From contig NC_014297.1 of the NCBI RefSeq assembly GCF_000196895.1, positions 1,184,119-1,248,118 of the forward strand: a stretch of DNA of 64,000 nt. The letters are read 5' to 3'. The DNA comes from Halalkalicoccus jeotgali B3 (GTDB lineage Archaea > Halobacteriota > Halobacteria > Halobacteriales > Halalkalicoccaceae). The position numbers and the translations under genes are program-made. Below the pieces are notes generated by a model. The model did not search any database. It saw only the letters and a program-made list of their open reading frames with translations, and had not been told where the DNA came from. This document shows, piece after piece, positions 17,278 to 25,359 of this stretch. The stretch's first letter is position 1; the number at the start of each line of letters is the position of its first letter.

Positions 17278-18525
17278 ATGAACGCAGGCGACCGGGTCCG
17301 AGCACGGCGGGCCGAAACGACTTACGAGGGCGTCCTCCTGCCCTCCTCGAACGAGGACCACCTCGTACTCAAGCTCGACGGCGGGTACAACGTCGGGATC
17401 TCCCGCGACGGGGCGGACGTCGAGACGCTCGAATCGGGCGTCCACGAGATCGGGACCGAGAGCGACGGCGACAGCGAGGTCGCCTTCGACGAGGACCTCC
17501 CGACCGTCTCGCTGATCAGCACTGGGGGAACGATCGCCTCGACAGTCGATTACCGTACCGGGGCGGTCACGGCGCAGTTCGACGCCGAGGACGTCCTCCG
17601 GGCGGTGCCGGACCTGGCCGGCCTGGCGAACTACCGCGGGCGGGTCGTAGCGAACATCCTCTCGGAGAACATGACGCCCGACATCTGGCGGGAACTCGCC
17701 GAGGCGGTCTACGAGGAGATCGAGGCCGGCGCGGACGGCGTCGTCGTCATGCACGGTACCGACACGATGCAGTTCTCTGCGTCGGCGCTCGCGTTCATGC
17801 TCGACACTCCGGTTCCGGTGGTCTTCACCGGCAGTCAGCGTTCGGCGGATCGGCCCTCCTCCGACAACGTCATGAACGCGGTCTGTGCGGTCGAGGCCGC
17901 CAAAAGCGACCTCGCGGAGGTGCTCGTCTGTATGCACGCCACCGAGTCGGACGACCGCTGTGCGCTGCATCGCGGGACCCGAGTCAGGAAGAATCACACT
18001 TCCCGAAGGGACGCCTTCGAGACCGTCGGACGAAACCCGCTCGCCGAGGTCGACTACGAGAGCCGCGAACTCACGATCCGGGGCGAGCACGTGGCACGAG
18101 GCGACCGAGCGCTCGCGCTCTCACCCGCCCTCGAAGCCGACGTCGAGCTCTTGAAGTACACCCCCGGGATGGGTCCCGAAGCGCTGTCCCCCTACGAGGA
18201 CAGTGCGGGCCTCGTGATCGAGGGCACCGGGCTGGGGCACGTCCACACCGACTGGATCCCCCGGATCGCCGAACTCGTCGAGTCGGGGACACCCGTCGTA
18301 ATGACCAGCCAGTGTCTCGAAGGGCGGGTCTGTGACCGGGTCTATGACACTGGACGCGATCTGCTTTCGGCGGGCGTGATCGAGGCCGGCGACACCCTGC
18401 CCGGCACCGCGAAGGTCAAGCTCATGTGGGCGCTCGCGAACGCCGACTCGGCCGGGGCGGTCGAGGAGGCGATGGGGACCTCGGTCGCGGGCGAGCTCAC
18501 CGAGCGCTCGGTGCCATGGAACTGA
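17278..18525 (+). CDS. gatD: glutamyl-tRNA(Gln) amidotransferase subunit D
   Basis: A 415-residue asparaginase-like subunit of the archaeal GatDE enzyme, which turns Glu-tRNA(Gln) into Gln-tRNA(Gln). The N-terminal small beta-barrel (residues 1-75) is followed by the type I asparaginase fold with ISTGGTIASTVDYRTGAV near residue 81, VVMHGTDTMQFSASALAFML near 158 and FTGSQRSADRPSSDN near 184. The C-terminal part has SQCLEGRVCDRVYDTGRDLL. The first catalytic Thr lies in GGTIAS, and Thr-Asp in HGTD. The partner gatE is not in the window. The ATG at 17278 follows a TATA-poor leader. The 3' end overlaps the acetyltransferase start by 10 bp. Confidence 0.96.
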   Translation: MNAGDRVRARRAETTYEGVLLPSSNEDHLVLKLDGGYNVGISRDGADVETLESGVHEIGTESDGDSEVAFDEDLPTVSLISTGGTIASTVDYRTGAVTAQFDAEDVLRAVPDLAGLANYRGRVVANILSENMTPDIWRELAEAVYEEIEAGADGVVVMHGTDTMQFSASALAFMLDTPVPVVFTGSQRSADRPSSDNVMNAVCAVEAAKSDLAEVLVCMHATESDDRCALHRGTRVRKNHTSRRDAFETVGRNPLAEVDYESRELTIRGEHVARGDRALALSPALEADVELLKYTPGMGPEALSPYEDSAGLVIEGTGLGHVHTDWIPRIAELVESGTPVVMTSQCLEGRVCDRVYDTGRDLLSAGVIEAGDTLPGTAKVKLMWALANADSAGAVEEAMGTSVAGELTERSVPWN

Positions 18526-19415
18526 GGGACGCCCGACTGGAAGACCACGAGGCGGTCGCCGCCTTCACCCGGGACACCTGGCCCGACCGGGAGGCCGGCG
18601 ACTACCTGCCCGGGATCTACCCCGAGTGGATCGAGGGCGACAACCGCACCCTCGTGGCCGACGCCGGATCGGAGATCGCCGGGATCGCCCAGTGTGTGAT
18701 GCTTTCGGAAACGGAGGCGTGGTGCCAAGGGATGCGCGTGAACCCGGCGTATCGCGGCCGGGGAGTCGCCAGCCGGCTCACCCACGCCCTGTTCGAGTGG
18801 GCGCGCGATCAGGGGGCGCTCGTCGCCCGCAGCATGGTGTTCTCGTGGAACGTCCCCAGTCTGGGGCTCACGCGGAAGATCGGTTTCGACCCCGCGGCGG
18901 AGCTCCGCTGGGCCACGCCCGAACCGGACCCCGACGCCGAGCCCGGCCTCACGGTTACGGACGAGCCCGACGCCGCGTGGCACGCCTGGACCGACAGCGA
19001 CGCCCGCAGCCGGCTGGGCGGGCTCGCGCTCGATCGCGAGGAGACGTGGGCGGTCTCGGAGCTCACCCGCGAGAACCTCCGGCGGGCGGCCGACGAGACC
19101 GCGGTCCTCGTGGTGTGTGAGGACGGACTCCGGGCGATGAGCTACCGGGTACGCGACTACGAGCACGAACACGAGGACGGGACAGAGCGCTATGCCGAGT
19201 ACGGAATCGGCACCTGGGACGACCTCGAGGCGGGACGGGCGTTGTTCGCCGCGATCGCCCGAGACGCCGCCGAGGTCGGTGCCGACCGCACGCGGGTGTG
19301 GATCCCCGAGACCACGGGCTACGTCTCCGATGCGGCCTACCTCCGGGCCGGGGCCTCCGAAGAGCCCGATTTCGTGTTCGCGGCCGACCTGACCGCCGAC
19401 CGGACCCGCCGCTAA
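18516..19415 (+). CDS. GNAT family N-acetyltransferase
   Basis: A 299-residue protein. The N-terminal GNAT domain (about 1-130) has the acetyl-CoA loop region MRVNPAYRGRGVASRLTHAL (Q/RxxGxG/A form RGRGVA) near residue 70, preceded by the beta-strand IAGIAQCVML. The second half looks like a degenerate second GNAT unit (LFAAIARDAAEVGADRTRVW). The substrate is unknown. The start ATG 18516 lies inside the last codons of gatD, indicating coupled translation. Its 3' 350 bases are antisense to the read-through tail of the SAMP1-like gene. Confidence 0.88.
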   Translation: MELRDARLEDHEAVAAFTRDTWPDREAGDYLPGIYPEWIEGDNRTLVADAGSEIAGIAQCVMLSETEAWCQGMRVNPAYRGRGVASRLTHALFEWARDQGALVARSMVFSWNVPSLGLTRKIGFDPAAELRWATPEPDPDAEPGLTVTDEPDAAWHAWTDSDARSRLGGLALDREETWAVSELTRENLRRAADETAVLVVCEDGLRAMSYRVRDYEHEHEDGTERYAEYGIGTWDDLEAGRALFAAIARDAAEVGADRTRVWIPETTGYVSDAAYLRAGASEEPDFVFAADLTADRTRR

Positions 19416-19680
19416 CTGGGGGAAAGAGCGCGAGCTCGTCGCCCGATTCGAGCTCGGTGTCCAGTCCCGCCCCCTGAATGAAGACGTTCGATCCGTTGTG
19501 AAGCAGGTTGATGTGTTCTGCCAGTTGGCCTTCCCCGTCGAGTACGCGCTCTTCGAGCGCCGGCTGGGAGTCGAGCAGCGCCGCCAGCGCCTCCCCGACG
19601 GTATCGCCGGGCCCGGCGTCGACGGCGACCCGTTTCCCGCCGGCCAATTCGGCCAGGTCGGCGAAGAGTTTCCACTCCAT
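19063..19680 (-). CDS. samp1: SAMP1-like ubiquitin-fold protein with no stop after its diglycine
   Basis: Residues 1-92 (19680 down to 19405) are a MoaD/ThiS beta-grasp protein closely like Haloferax SAMP1: MEWKLFADLAELAG at the start, LAEHINLLHNG in the middle and ELALFPPVSGG at the C-terminal tail. SAMP1 normally ends at this GG, which UbaA adenylates for protein conjugation or for molybdopterin sulfur transfer. Here the codon after GGG is TCC, and the frame runs on for 113 Arg/Pro/Ser-rich residues to a stop at 19063, all antisense to the acetyltransferase gene. The tail looks like spurious antisense translation. Either the stop was lost, the precursor needs trimming, or there is a sequence error. 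Confidence 0.85.
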   Translation of the reverse strand: MEWKLFADLAELAGGKRVAVDAGPGDTVGEALAALLDSQPALEERVLDGEGQLAEHINLLHNGSNVFIQGAGLDTELESGDELALFPPVSGGSGRRSGRPRTRNRALRRPRPGGRPHRRRSPWSRGSTPACGRHRPRRRLGRSRRTTPVPPRGRPRCRFRTRHSALSRPRVRARSRVPGSSSPGVRPHTPRGPRSRRPPAGGSRG

Positions 19681-19827
19681 ACCCGCTATGGTCCCTCGGT
19701 CCGAATGAGGGTTCCGCTCGTCGCCTCGTCACACGTCACCATCGTACATTATGCCATTATATAACACACTTACGCATTATCCGATATATGGACTAGGTTT
19801 ATATTGGATGACAGACAGCAGTTGGGT
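19681..19827. promoter_or_regulatory. AT-rich divergent promoter region
   Basis: This 147-bp spacer separates divergent samp1 and the small HTH gene and is much more A/T-rich than its surroundings. A TATA-like tttatatt at 19798-19805 ends 22 bp before the HTH gene start at 19828. A second A/T patch (attatataa, near 19756-19764) could serve either direction. Several imperfect attat repeats occur. No transcript was mapped, so this is inference. Confidence 0.5.
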
Positions 19828-20055
19828 ATGAGCGCGACGACACTCACCCACGACCGCACCGAACTCCCGACCGAGATAGAATCGACCGGCTCGAAGCTCG
19901 TCTACCTCTACCTGCACACCGCCGGCGAAGCGACCATCGAGGAACTGCAGTCCTCGCTGGGAATGAAGCAACTCGCGCTGTTCCCCGTCCTCGATACGCT
20001 ATCGAGCGAGGGGTTCGTCGACCGCGACGGCGAGACCTACACCCTGACGGCCTGA
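19828..20055 (+). CDS. small winged-helix transcriptional regulator
   Basis: A 75-residue single-domain winged helix: MSATTLTHDRTELPTEIES, then helices SKLVYLYLHTAGEATIEELQ, MKQLALFPVLDTLSSEGFV and a wing DRDGETYTLT. It resembles small TrmB/MarR-like haloarchaeal regulators, which usually bind DNA as dimers near their own promoter. ATG 19828 is preferred to an in-frame start eight codons upstream because of the well-placed TATA box. Its 3' end overlaps the convergent RCK-type gene by 19 bp. It may regulate the adjacent ion-transport cluster, but nothing in the sequence proves it. Confidence 0.78.
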   Translation: MSATTLTHDRTELPTEIESTGSKLVYLYLHTAGEATIEELQSSLGMKQLALFPVLDTLSSEGFVDRDGETYTLTA

Positions 20056-21119
20056 TCCAGCACGTAGACCACCTCCTCGTTTTCCAGCCGCCGCCGGGGA
20101 TCGGGCAGCACCTCGAAGTCGGCCCCCTTGATCCCCAGTACGACCCGATCGAATTCGGCCACTCGACGACCCGCGAGCTCGGCGTCCACACGACGTTTCG
20201 TCACCGCGGACCTGAACAGCGCTCTTGCGGCCCGTTCGGCGCCGTTTCCTTCCGCGAGCGTCACCAGCCGGTACTCCTCGGGCGCGAGGGGCGTATCGTC
20301 CGAATCGAGTGCCACGGTCGCGACCGTTTCGGTCGCGTCCCGGAGTTCGCCCGTCGCGATCCGGTGGCCCTCACACCAGAGTTCGATCGCGTCGCCAGGG
20401 CTCGCGTCGGGTGCCGGATCGGCGCGGATCGCGAGTGCGACGGTCCCGGGCGCGAGCCGTGGTCCGAGCCCCGAGGCCCGTAGCCCGACCGCGAGGCTCG
20501 ATACCGTTCCATCCGTGCTGATCTCGCAGTCGACGTGGCCGATCCCGTAGTCGTCCCCGAGTCGACTTTCGAGGCGCTCGCGCAGTTCCGCGACGGTCAG
20601 TCCCCGCGGGAAGACGAACGTCGCCCCCGCCAGCGTCTCCTTGGTGTCCTTCGAGACCGGCTCGTAGCCCGGTGCGTCCTCGACCGTCGTCGGCAGCGTC
20701 ACGGTGAGCACGCGCCCGACGGCCTTGACCAGCGGGCTAACCTCCCCCTCGACCGAGCGCGCCCCCGCTAGCACCGAGGAGTTCGCCGCGAGCCGATCGC
20801 CTGCTCGACGACCCAGCTCCGCCGCCCCCGCGCTCGCGGCGAACACGAGGACGTTTCGCACCGCTCGGACGGGAGCCAGCGGGTCCGTCCCGGCGTCGAC
20901 GTACTGGGTCAGCGCGACGACGGTGTTGAGCCAGATCGCGACCGCGCTCAGTCCGACCAGAATCCCGAGGCGCGCCGGCATCGTTTCGCGGGCGTACAGC
21001 CGGTAACCCGCCGCGGCCGTCGCTGTCACCGCGCCTGCGAGCGCCGCGAGCGCGAGCGTCCGGACGGCGACCGAGAGCGCGGCGGCGATTTCGACCTGCA
21101 GCGCCGAGAGCGCGCTCAC
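20037..21119 (-). CDS. membrane-anchored TrkA-C-like (RCK_C) potassium-homeostasis protein, copy A
   Basis: A 360-residue protein with two or three N-terminal helices (about 10-110), then a soluble part. It contains VFPRGLTVAELRERLESRLG near residue 192 and a C-terminal region VAEFDRVVLGIKGADFEVLP that fits a TrkA-C or RCK_C fold. It lacks a TrkA-N Rossmann fold and any pore filter. The start is GTG 21119; no better start is visible. It is the last of three leftward genes (22804 to 20037) and lies 55 bp downstream of a similarly built gene. I infer a regulatory role in cation transport; the subunit partner is unknown. Confidence 0.75.
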   Translation of the reverse strand: MSALSALQVEIAAALSVAVRTLALAALAGAVTATAAAGYRLYARETMPARLGILVGLSAVAIWLNTVVALTQYVDAGTDPLAPVRAVRNVLVFAASAGAAELGRRAGDRLAANSSVLAGARSVEGEVSPLVKAVGRVLTVTLPTTVEDAPGYEPVSKDTKETLAGATFVFPRGLTVAELRERLESRLGDDYGIGHVDCEISTDGTVSSLAVGLRASGLGPRLAPGTVALAIRADPAPDASPGDAIELWCEGHRIATGELRDATETVATVALDSDDTPLAPEEYRLVTLAEGNGAERAARALFRSAVTKRRVDAELAGRRVAEFDRVVLGIKGADFEVLPDPRRRLENEEVVYVLDQAVRV

Positions 21120-21174
21120 GTGATCCCCCCCAAATCGAGGACCCGGCGTACTCGCGTTCGCTCGGGGCGCTCGC

Positions 21175-22287
21175 TCACGCGAGCACCTCCCGGAGACCGC
21201 GAAGCGTTTCTGGCGTTCCGACCGCGAGCAACTCCTCGTCGTCGGCTACCTCGAGCGATGCGCTCGGCACCCGAACGCCGCCGGTTCCACGGACCGCGAT
21301 CAGTTGGGCGCCGGTCTCGGCGCGGAGTTCGCCGGGATCGAGCGTCCGCGCGCGCCCGACCGGGACCGTCCGCACCCGGAACCCGGCCGCCTTCAACCGG
21401 CCGAGCAGGTCCCGACCGTTCGCCTCCCCGCGGACGCCGACCCGCACCTCGGAGTCGCCGAGGACTGCCTCGACGTCGGCCGGCGAGACGGCGACGGTCA
21501 GTCGTCGCGCAGGCGTCTCCTCGTCCTCGTTCCCGTCACCGACGCCGAGGACCTGTCCCTCGACGGTCCGCTCGGGAAACCAGAGGACGGCGCTGTCGCC
21601 CCGGTCGATCCCCTCGGGAACCAGCGCGTCGACCGAGACCGCACGCTGGCCGGCAGGGACCCGTCGGGAGAAACCCCCCAGGGCGGGTGCGGCGGTGACC
21701 GTCGCATTCGCCCGGCGATCCAGCGAGACGTCGACCGTCTCGAGGTCGTACGACGACAGCAGGCGGTCGCGGATCCGCGTTTCGAGTTCCGAAAGCGGCA
21801 GGTCGGCGGGCAGGGAGAACCGTTCGCCCTCGAGTTTCTCGCGCAGGCCCGATGGGAGGGGCGGATACCCCTCGACGTCCTCGACGCCCTTGACCGTCGC
21901 GTGGACCCGCCCGAAGCGACCGACCCGCTCGACGGCGTCCGCGGCGATGGTTCGCCTGCGGATCGAATCGAGGGTGATGCGACGCGGGAACACCTCGCCC
22001 ATCTTATCGCCCTGATTATGCGCCCAGAAGGAGGCCATCAACACGACCAGCGCGGCGACGATCCCGACTGGCGTCTCCGAGATCGCGGGATCGAGCAGGC
22101 CGAGCAGCCCCCCCGAGAGGCCGGCGATCGCCGCCGCGACGACGACGACCCCGAGCCCGGGGACGGTCACGCCGGTCACGTACCGAAACGAGAACCCGAG
22201 CGCCCACGAGACGAACGCCGGCAACACCCCGGTCAGAACGCCGAGATACAGGCCGACGAGTACCTGTGCGAGAAGGGACTCCGGCAT
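21175..22287 (-). CDS. membrane-anchored TrkA-C (RCK_C) potassium-homeostasis protein, copy B
   Basis: A 370-residue protein. Three helices (MPESLLAQVLVGLYLGVLTG, a glycine-rich second and IVAALVVLMASFWAHNQGDK) are followed by a linker with FPRRITLDSIRRRT. A domain like that of copy A (FSLPADLPLSELETRIRDRL) comes next, then a C-terminal RCK_C-type ending (TGAQLIAVRGTGGVRVPSAS). The overall layout matches its downstream neighbour, so the two look like diverged duplicates. ATG 22287 was chosen over an upstream in-frame start because it begins directly at the first helix. It sits 37 bp downstream of the antiporter regulator gene, probably in the same operon. Confidence 0.77.
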   Translation of the reverse strand: MPESLLAQVLVGLYLGVLTGVLPAFVSWALGFSFRYVTGVTVPGLGVVVVAAAIAGLSGGLLGLLDPAISETPVGIVAALVVLMASFWAHNQGDKMGEVFPRRITLDSIRRRTIAADAVERVGRFGRVHATVKGVEDVEGYPPLPSGLREKLEGERFSLPADLPLSELETRIRDRLLSSYDLETVDVSLDRRANATVTAAPALGGFSRRVPAGQRAVSVDALVPEGIDRGDSAVLWFPERTVEGQVLGVGDGNEDEETPARRLTVAVSPADVEAVLGDSEVRVGVRGEANGRDLLGRLKAAGFRVRTVPVGRARTLDPGELRAETGAQLIAVRGTGGVRVPSASLEVADDEELLAVGTPETLRGLREVLA

Positions 22288-22324
22288 ACAGGGCGCACCC
22301 GGCGACCGACCATAGGCCTGTCGG

Positions 22325-22804
22325 CTACGCCAGCAGCTCCTCAAGCCGGCGCTGGTTCTCCCGGGTACCGACCGCGACGGCGACGTCGCCCGCCCGGAGC
22401 GTGAAGTCGGCCTCGGGGCTGGGAAAGACCTCCTCGCCGCGCTCGACGGCGATGATCGTCGCGCCGGTCCGCCCGCGGATGTCGCTCTCTTCGAGGGGCT
22501 CCCCGACGATGGGGTCCTCGTCGTCGAGGGTGTACCACTCGAGGATGACGTCCTCTCCCAGCGTCGCCTCCGGGGATTCTGTCCGAACCGGCTGGAAGAA
22601 CGCCCCCTCGAGGATCGACCCCACCACCCGCGATTCCCGATCCGTCAGATCGAGCAGTTCCTCCCCGTCGGCGTCGGGCGATTCCCGATAGAACAGTTCG
22701 CGTCGGCCGCTGTTGTGGATGACGACGACCGCGACACCCCCCTCCTCGAGGGCGACCTCGAAGCGCTTGCCAACCCCTGGGAGATCGGTTTCCGAGACGT
22801 CCAT
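22325..22804 (-). CDS. KhtT-like cation:proton antiporter regulatory subunit
   Basis: A 159-residue soluble protein. The N-terminal half (MDVSETDLPGVGKRFEVALE, then VVVIHNSGRRELFYR) matches the KhtT N-terminal domain. The second half is a TrkA-C domain (GRTGATIIAVERGEEVFPSP, then RAGDVAVAVGTRENQRRLEE). KhtT/AmhM proteins gate a CPA2 antiporter in response to nucleotide or c-di-AMP. The likely partner is encoded divergently 129 bp away (22934-24145). The ATG at 22804 gives the family-typical start; the longer upstream reading is non-homologous. Confidence 0.88.
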   Translation of the reverse strand: MDVSETDLPGVGKRFEVALEEGGVAVVVIHNSGRRELFYRESPDADGEELLDLTDRESRVVGSILEGAFFQPVRTESPEATLGEDVILEWYTLDDEDPIVGEPLEESDIRGRTGATIIAVERGEEVFPSPEADFTLRAGDVAVAVGTRENQRRLEELLA

Positions 22805-22933
22805 ACAGCGCCTTCTGGCTTCGGCCGTATAAAGGTAGAACCCTCGCGCGGATGGAAAGGCTATTCTCCGGTCCCTCACATCGGGTAGGTATGTATCGTC
22901 GGTCGAGCGAGCGACGTCCCCGTCGGATGTAGA

Positions 22934-24145
22934 ATGGCCGCAGAGAACCACCTGCTCGAGGTCGGGGTCATGTTCGCGGCGGTCGCCGGCGCGGGCGTCC
23001 TCGCGAGCCGGATCGACCAGTCGGTCATCCCCTTTTACATCCTCACCGGGATGGTGCTGGGACCGAACGTCCTCGGCCGGGCCGGCCTTCCCTTCGTCGA
23101 GGAGACGACCTTCGTCGCGGTCGGCGCGGAACTCGGGATCGTCTTCTTGCTGTTTTTCCTCGGATTGGAGTTCAACCTCGACCGGCTCCTCGAAAGCAAA
23201 CACCGGATCGGCCGGGCCGGCACCGTCGATCTCCTGATCAACTTCGGGGCCGGACTCGTACTCGGGTATCTCGTCTTCGGGACGCTCCTTTCGGCCCTGC
23301 TGGTCGCCGGGATCGTCTACATCTCCTCGTCGGCGATCATCACCAAGTCGCTGATCGATCTGGGCTGGATCGCCAACCGCGAGAGCGACCCAATGCTCGG
23401 GACGCTCGTCTACGAGGACCTCTTCATCGCGGTCTATCTGGCGGTCGTCTCGGCGCTGGTGCTGGGCGGGGGCGGCCTGAGCGAGGCGCTCGGCTCGGTC
23501 GGTCTCGCGCTCGGGTTCATCCTCGCGTTGCTCCTCGTGGTCTACTTCGGCACCTCGTGGTTCGAGCGGGCACTCCACACCCAGTCGAACGAGTTCTTCG
23601 TCCTGCGGGCGGTCGGGATCACCGTCCTCGTCGCGGGGGCGGCACTCGCGGCGGGCGTGAGCGAGGCCGTCGCGGCCTTCTTCATCGGAATGGCCTTTAG
23701 CGCCACCGACTACGTCGACGAGATCGAGCACAACCTCGAGTCGATCCGGGACGTCTTCGCCGCCGTCTTTTTCTTCTGGATCGGCCTCGTGACCGATCCC
23801 TCGCTGTTTCCGGGGGTCGCCGGGTTGGTCGCGCTTGCAGTCCTCGTAACGACACCCACGAAGCTCGCCAGTGGCTTTCTCGCCGGGCGGATCTACGGTC
23901 TCGACGAGCGTCGGTCGACCCGCGTCGGGCTCGGCATGGTCACCCGCGGGGAGTTTTCGCTGATCATCGCGACCGTCGCCGCCGGCGGCGCGGGCCTAAC
24001 GATCCCCGAACCGGTCGCGGCGACGATTCAGGCCTTTGCGGTCGGCTACGTCCTCGTGATGAGCATCCTCGGGACGACCCTGATGCGCTACTCGTCGGTC
24101 TTCGAGGAGCGCGTCCTCGCCCGATTGCCCGAATCGACCGCCTGA
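22934..24145 (+). CDS. CPA2 family cation:proton antiporter (KhtU/KefB-like membrane subunit)
   Basis: A 403-residue protein with about twelve helices. Family landmarks are IPFYILTGMVLGPNVLG near residue 34, FLLFFLGLEFNLDRLLESK near 75, SSSAIITKSLIDLG near 130 (core crossing region) and LGMVTRGEFSLIIATV near 335. It has no C-terminal TrkA-N domain, so regulation probably comes from the divergently encoded KhtT-like protein. Such pairs expel K+ (or NH4+) in exchange for protons, here in a cell with very high internal potassium. The channel gene follows after 50 bp. Confidence 0.92.
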   Translation: MAAENHLLEVGVMFAAVAGAGVLASRIDQSVIPFYILTGMVLGPNVLGRAGLPFVEETTFVAVGAELGIVFLLFFLGLEFNLDRLLESKHRIGRAGTVDLLINFGAGLVLGYLVFGTLLSALLVAGIVYISSSAIITKSLIDLGWIANRESDPMLGTLVYEDLFIAVYLAVVSALVLGGGGLSEALGSVGLALGFILALLLVVYFGTSWFERALHTQSNEFFVLRAVGITVLVAGAALAAGVSEAVAAFFIGMAFSATDYVDEIEHNLESIRDVFAAVFFFWIGLVTDPSLFPGVAGLVALAVLVTTPTKLASGFLAGRIYGLDERRSTRVGLGMVTRGEFSLIIATVAAGGAGLTIPEPVAATIQAFAVGYVLVMSILGTTLMRYSSVFEERVLARLPESTA

Positions 24146-24195
24146 GAGGGAGCCGAACACGGGAGGTCTATAACGCCCACCCGGCGAATGGATGT

Positions 24196-25359
24196 ATGGA
24201 GTGGGGCGAACGACGGGGGCTGATCGGGACACACCTGACGGTCGTGCTGACGGGGACCGTCGCCGTTCTCTCGATCGTCACCGGGATCGCGAACATCAGC
24301 GCTCCCGCGGTCGGACTGCTCGACGATTGGATCGCCATCCCGGAGATCGTCCACCGTACCGCCGGATTTACCGGCGCGATGACCGGCTTTCTGATGTTGC
24401 TCTCGGCCTACGGCCTTCGCACTCGGCTTCGGGTCGCGTGGTGGTCGACGGCCGTGTTGTTGCCGATGACCGCGATCCAGGGATTGCTCCAGTCGAGCGT
24501 GCTCTCGATTCCGCTCATACTCGTTTCCGCGCTTGCGATGCCGAACCTGCTTGCGAACCGCGCGCGCTTCGACCGCGAACTCGAACTCACGAACACCCAG
24601 ATCGCCGCCGGCCTCGCGCTCGTCGGCGCACAGGCCTACGGCACGCTCGGCACCTACGCGCTGCGCGAGGAGTTCGGCGAGGTCGAGACGATCCTCGACG
24701 CTTTTTACTTCACGCTCGTAACCGCAAGCACCGTCGGCTACGGCGACGCGACCCCCCTCACCCAGCAAGCCCGGCTGTTCGGGATGTCGGTGCTGTTGGT
24801 CGGGACCGCGAGCTTCGCGGTCGCGCTCGGTGCCTTGCTCAGTCCCGTCATCGAAGCCCGCTTTGCGGCCGCACTCGGAAGAATGAACGACGCAGAACTC
24901 GCTTCACTGGACGATCACGTACTGGTTCTCGGCTACGGCGAACTCACCGAGCCGATCCTGCAGGAACTCGAATCGCGCGCACCCTTCGTCGTCGTTACCG
25001 AACACGACGAGCGCGCCGACCGGCTTGGCGAGCGCGATCTCCTCGTGCTCCGGGGTGATCCAAGCGACGAGGAGACCATCGAGCGCGCCGGCCTCGACCG
25101 GGCTCGGGCGGTCGTCGTCGCGACCGACACGGACGCCGAGGACGCCCTGACGGTGCTGACCGTCAGACAGCTTCGCCCCGACGTCCGTATCGTCTCGGCG
25201 GCGACCGACCGGGAGAACGTCCCGAAACTCAGACGCGCCGGGGCCGACGCCGTCATCAGCCCCGCGACCATCGGCGGCCGGCTCATGGTCCAGTCCGCGC
25301 TGGGACGGGACGACACCGAGGACGTCGCCGACAGGCTGCTCGGCGACCGTGACCGTTAG
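24196..25359 (+). CDS. potassium channel with RCK (TrkA-N) domain
   Basis: A 387-residue protein. Four N-terminal helices (about 10-120) precede a canonical 2-TM pore: FYFTLVTASTVGYGDATPLT near residue 178 holds the K+ selectivity filter TVGYGD. The inner helix is followed by a TrkA-N Rossmann domain beginning DDHVLVLGYGELTEPILQEL (GxGxxG form GYGELT) near residue 240, with RADLLVLRGDPSDEE-type segments after it. There is no clear C-terminal TrkA-C domain. It is probably cotranscribed with the antiporter. The 3' end overlaps that of the convergent AI-2E permease by 4 bp. Confidence 0.92.
   Translation: MEWGERRGLIGTHLTVVLTGTVAVLSIVTGIANISAPAVGLLDDWIAIPEIVHRTAGFTGAMTGFLMLLSAYGLRTRLRVAWWSTAVLLPMTAIQGLLQSSVLSIPLILVSALAMPNLLANRARFDRELELTNTQIAAGLALVGAQAYGTLGTYALREEFGEVETILDAFYFTLVTASTVGYGDATPLTQQARLFGMSVLLVGTASFAVALGALLSPVIEARFAAALGRMNDAELASLDDHVLVLGYGELTEPILQELESRAPFVVVTEHDERADRLGERDLLVLRGDPSDEETIERAGLDRARAVVVATDTDAEDALTVLTVRQLRPDVRIVSAATDRENVPKLRRAGADAVISPATIGGRLMVQSALGRDDTEDVADRLLGDRDR

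Noticed and set aside
16736-18335. Long plus-strand frames over the DUF456 and gatD genes
   Set aside because: They overlap genes with strong family evidence and have typical shadow composition.
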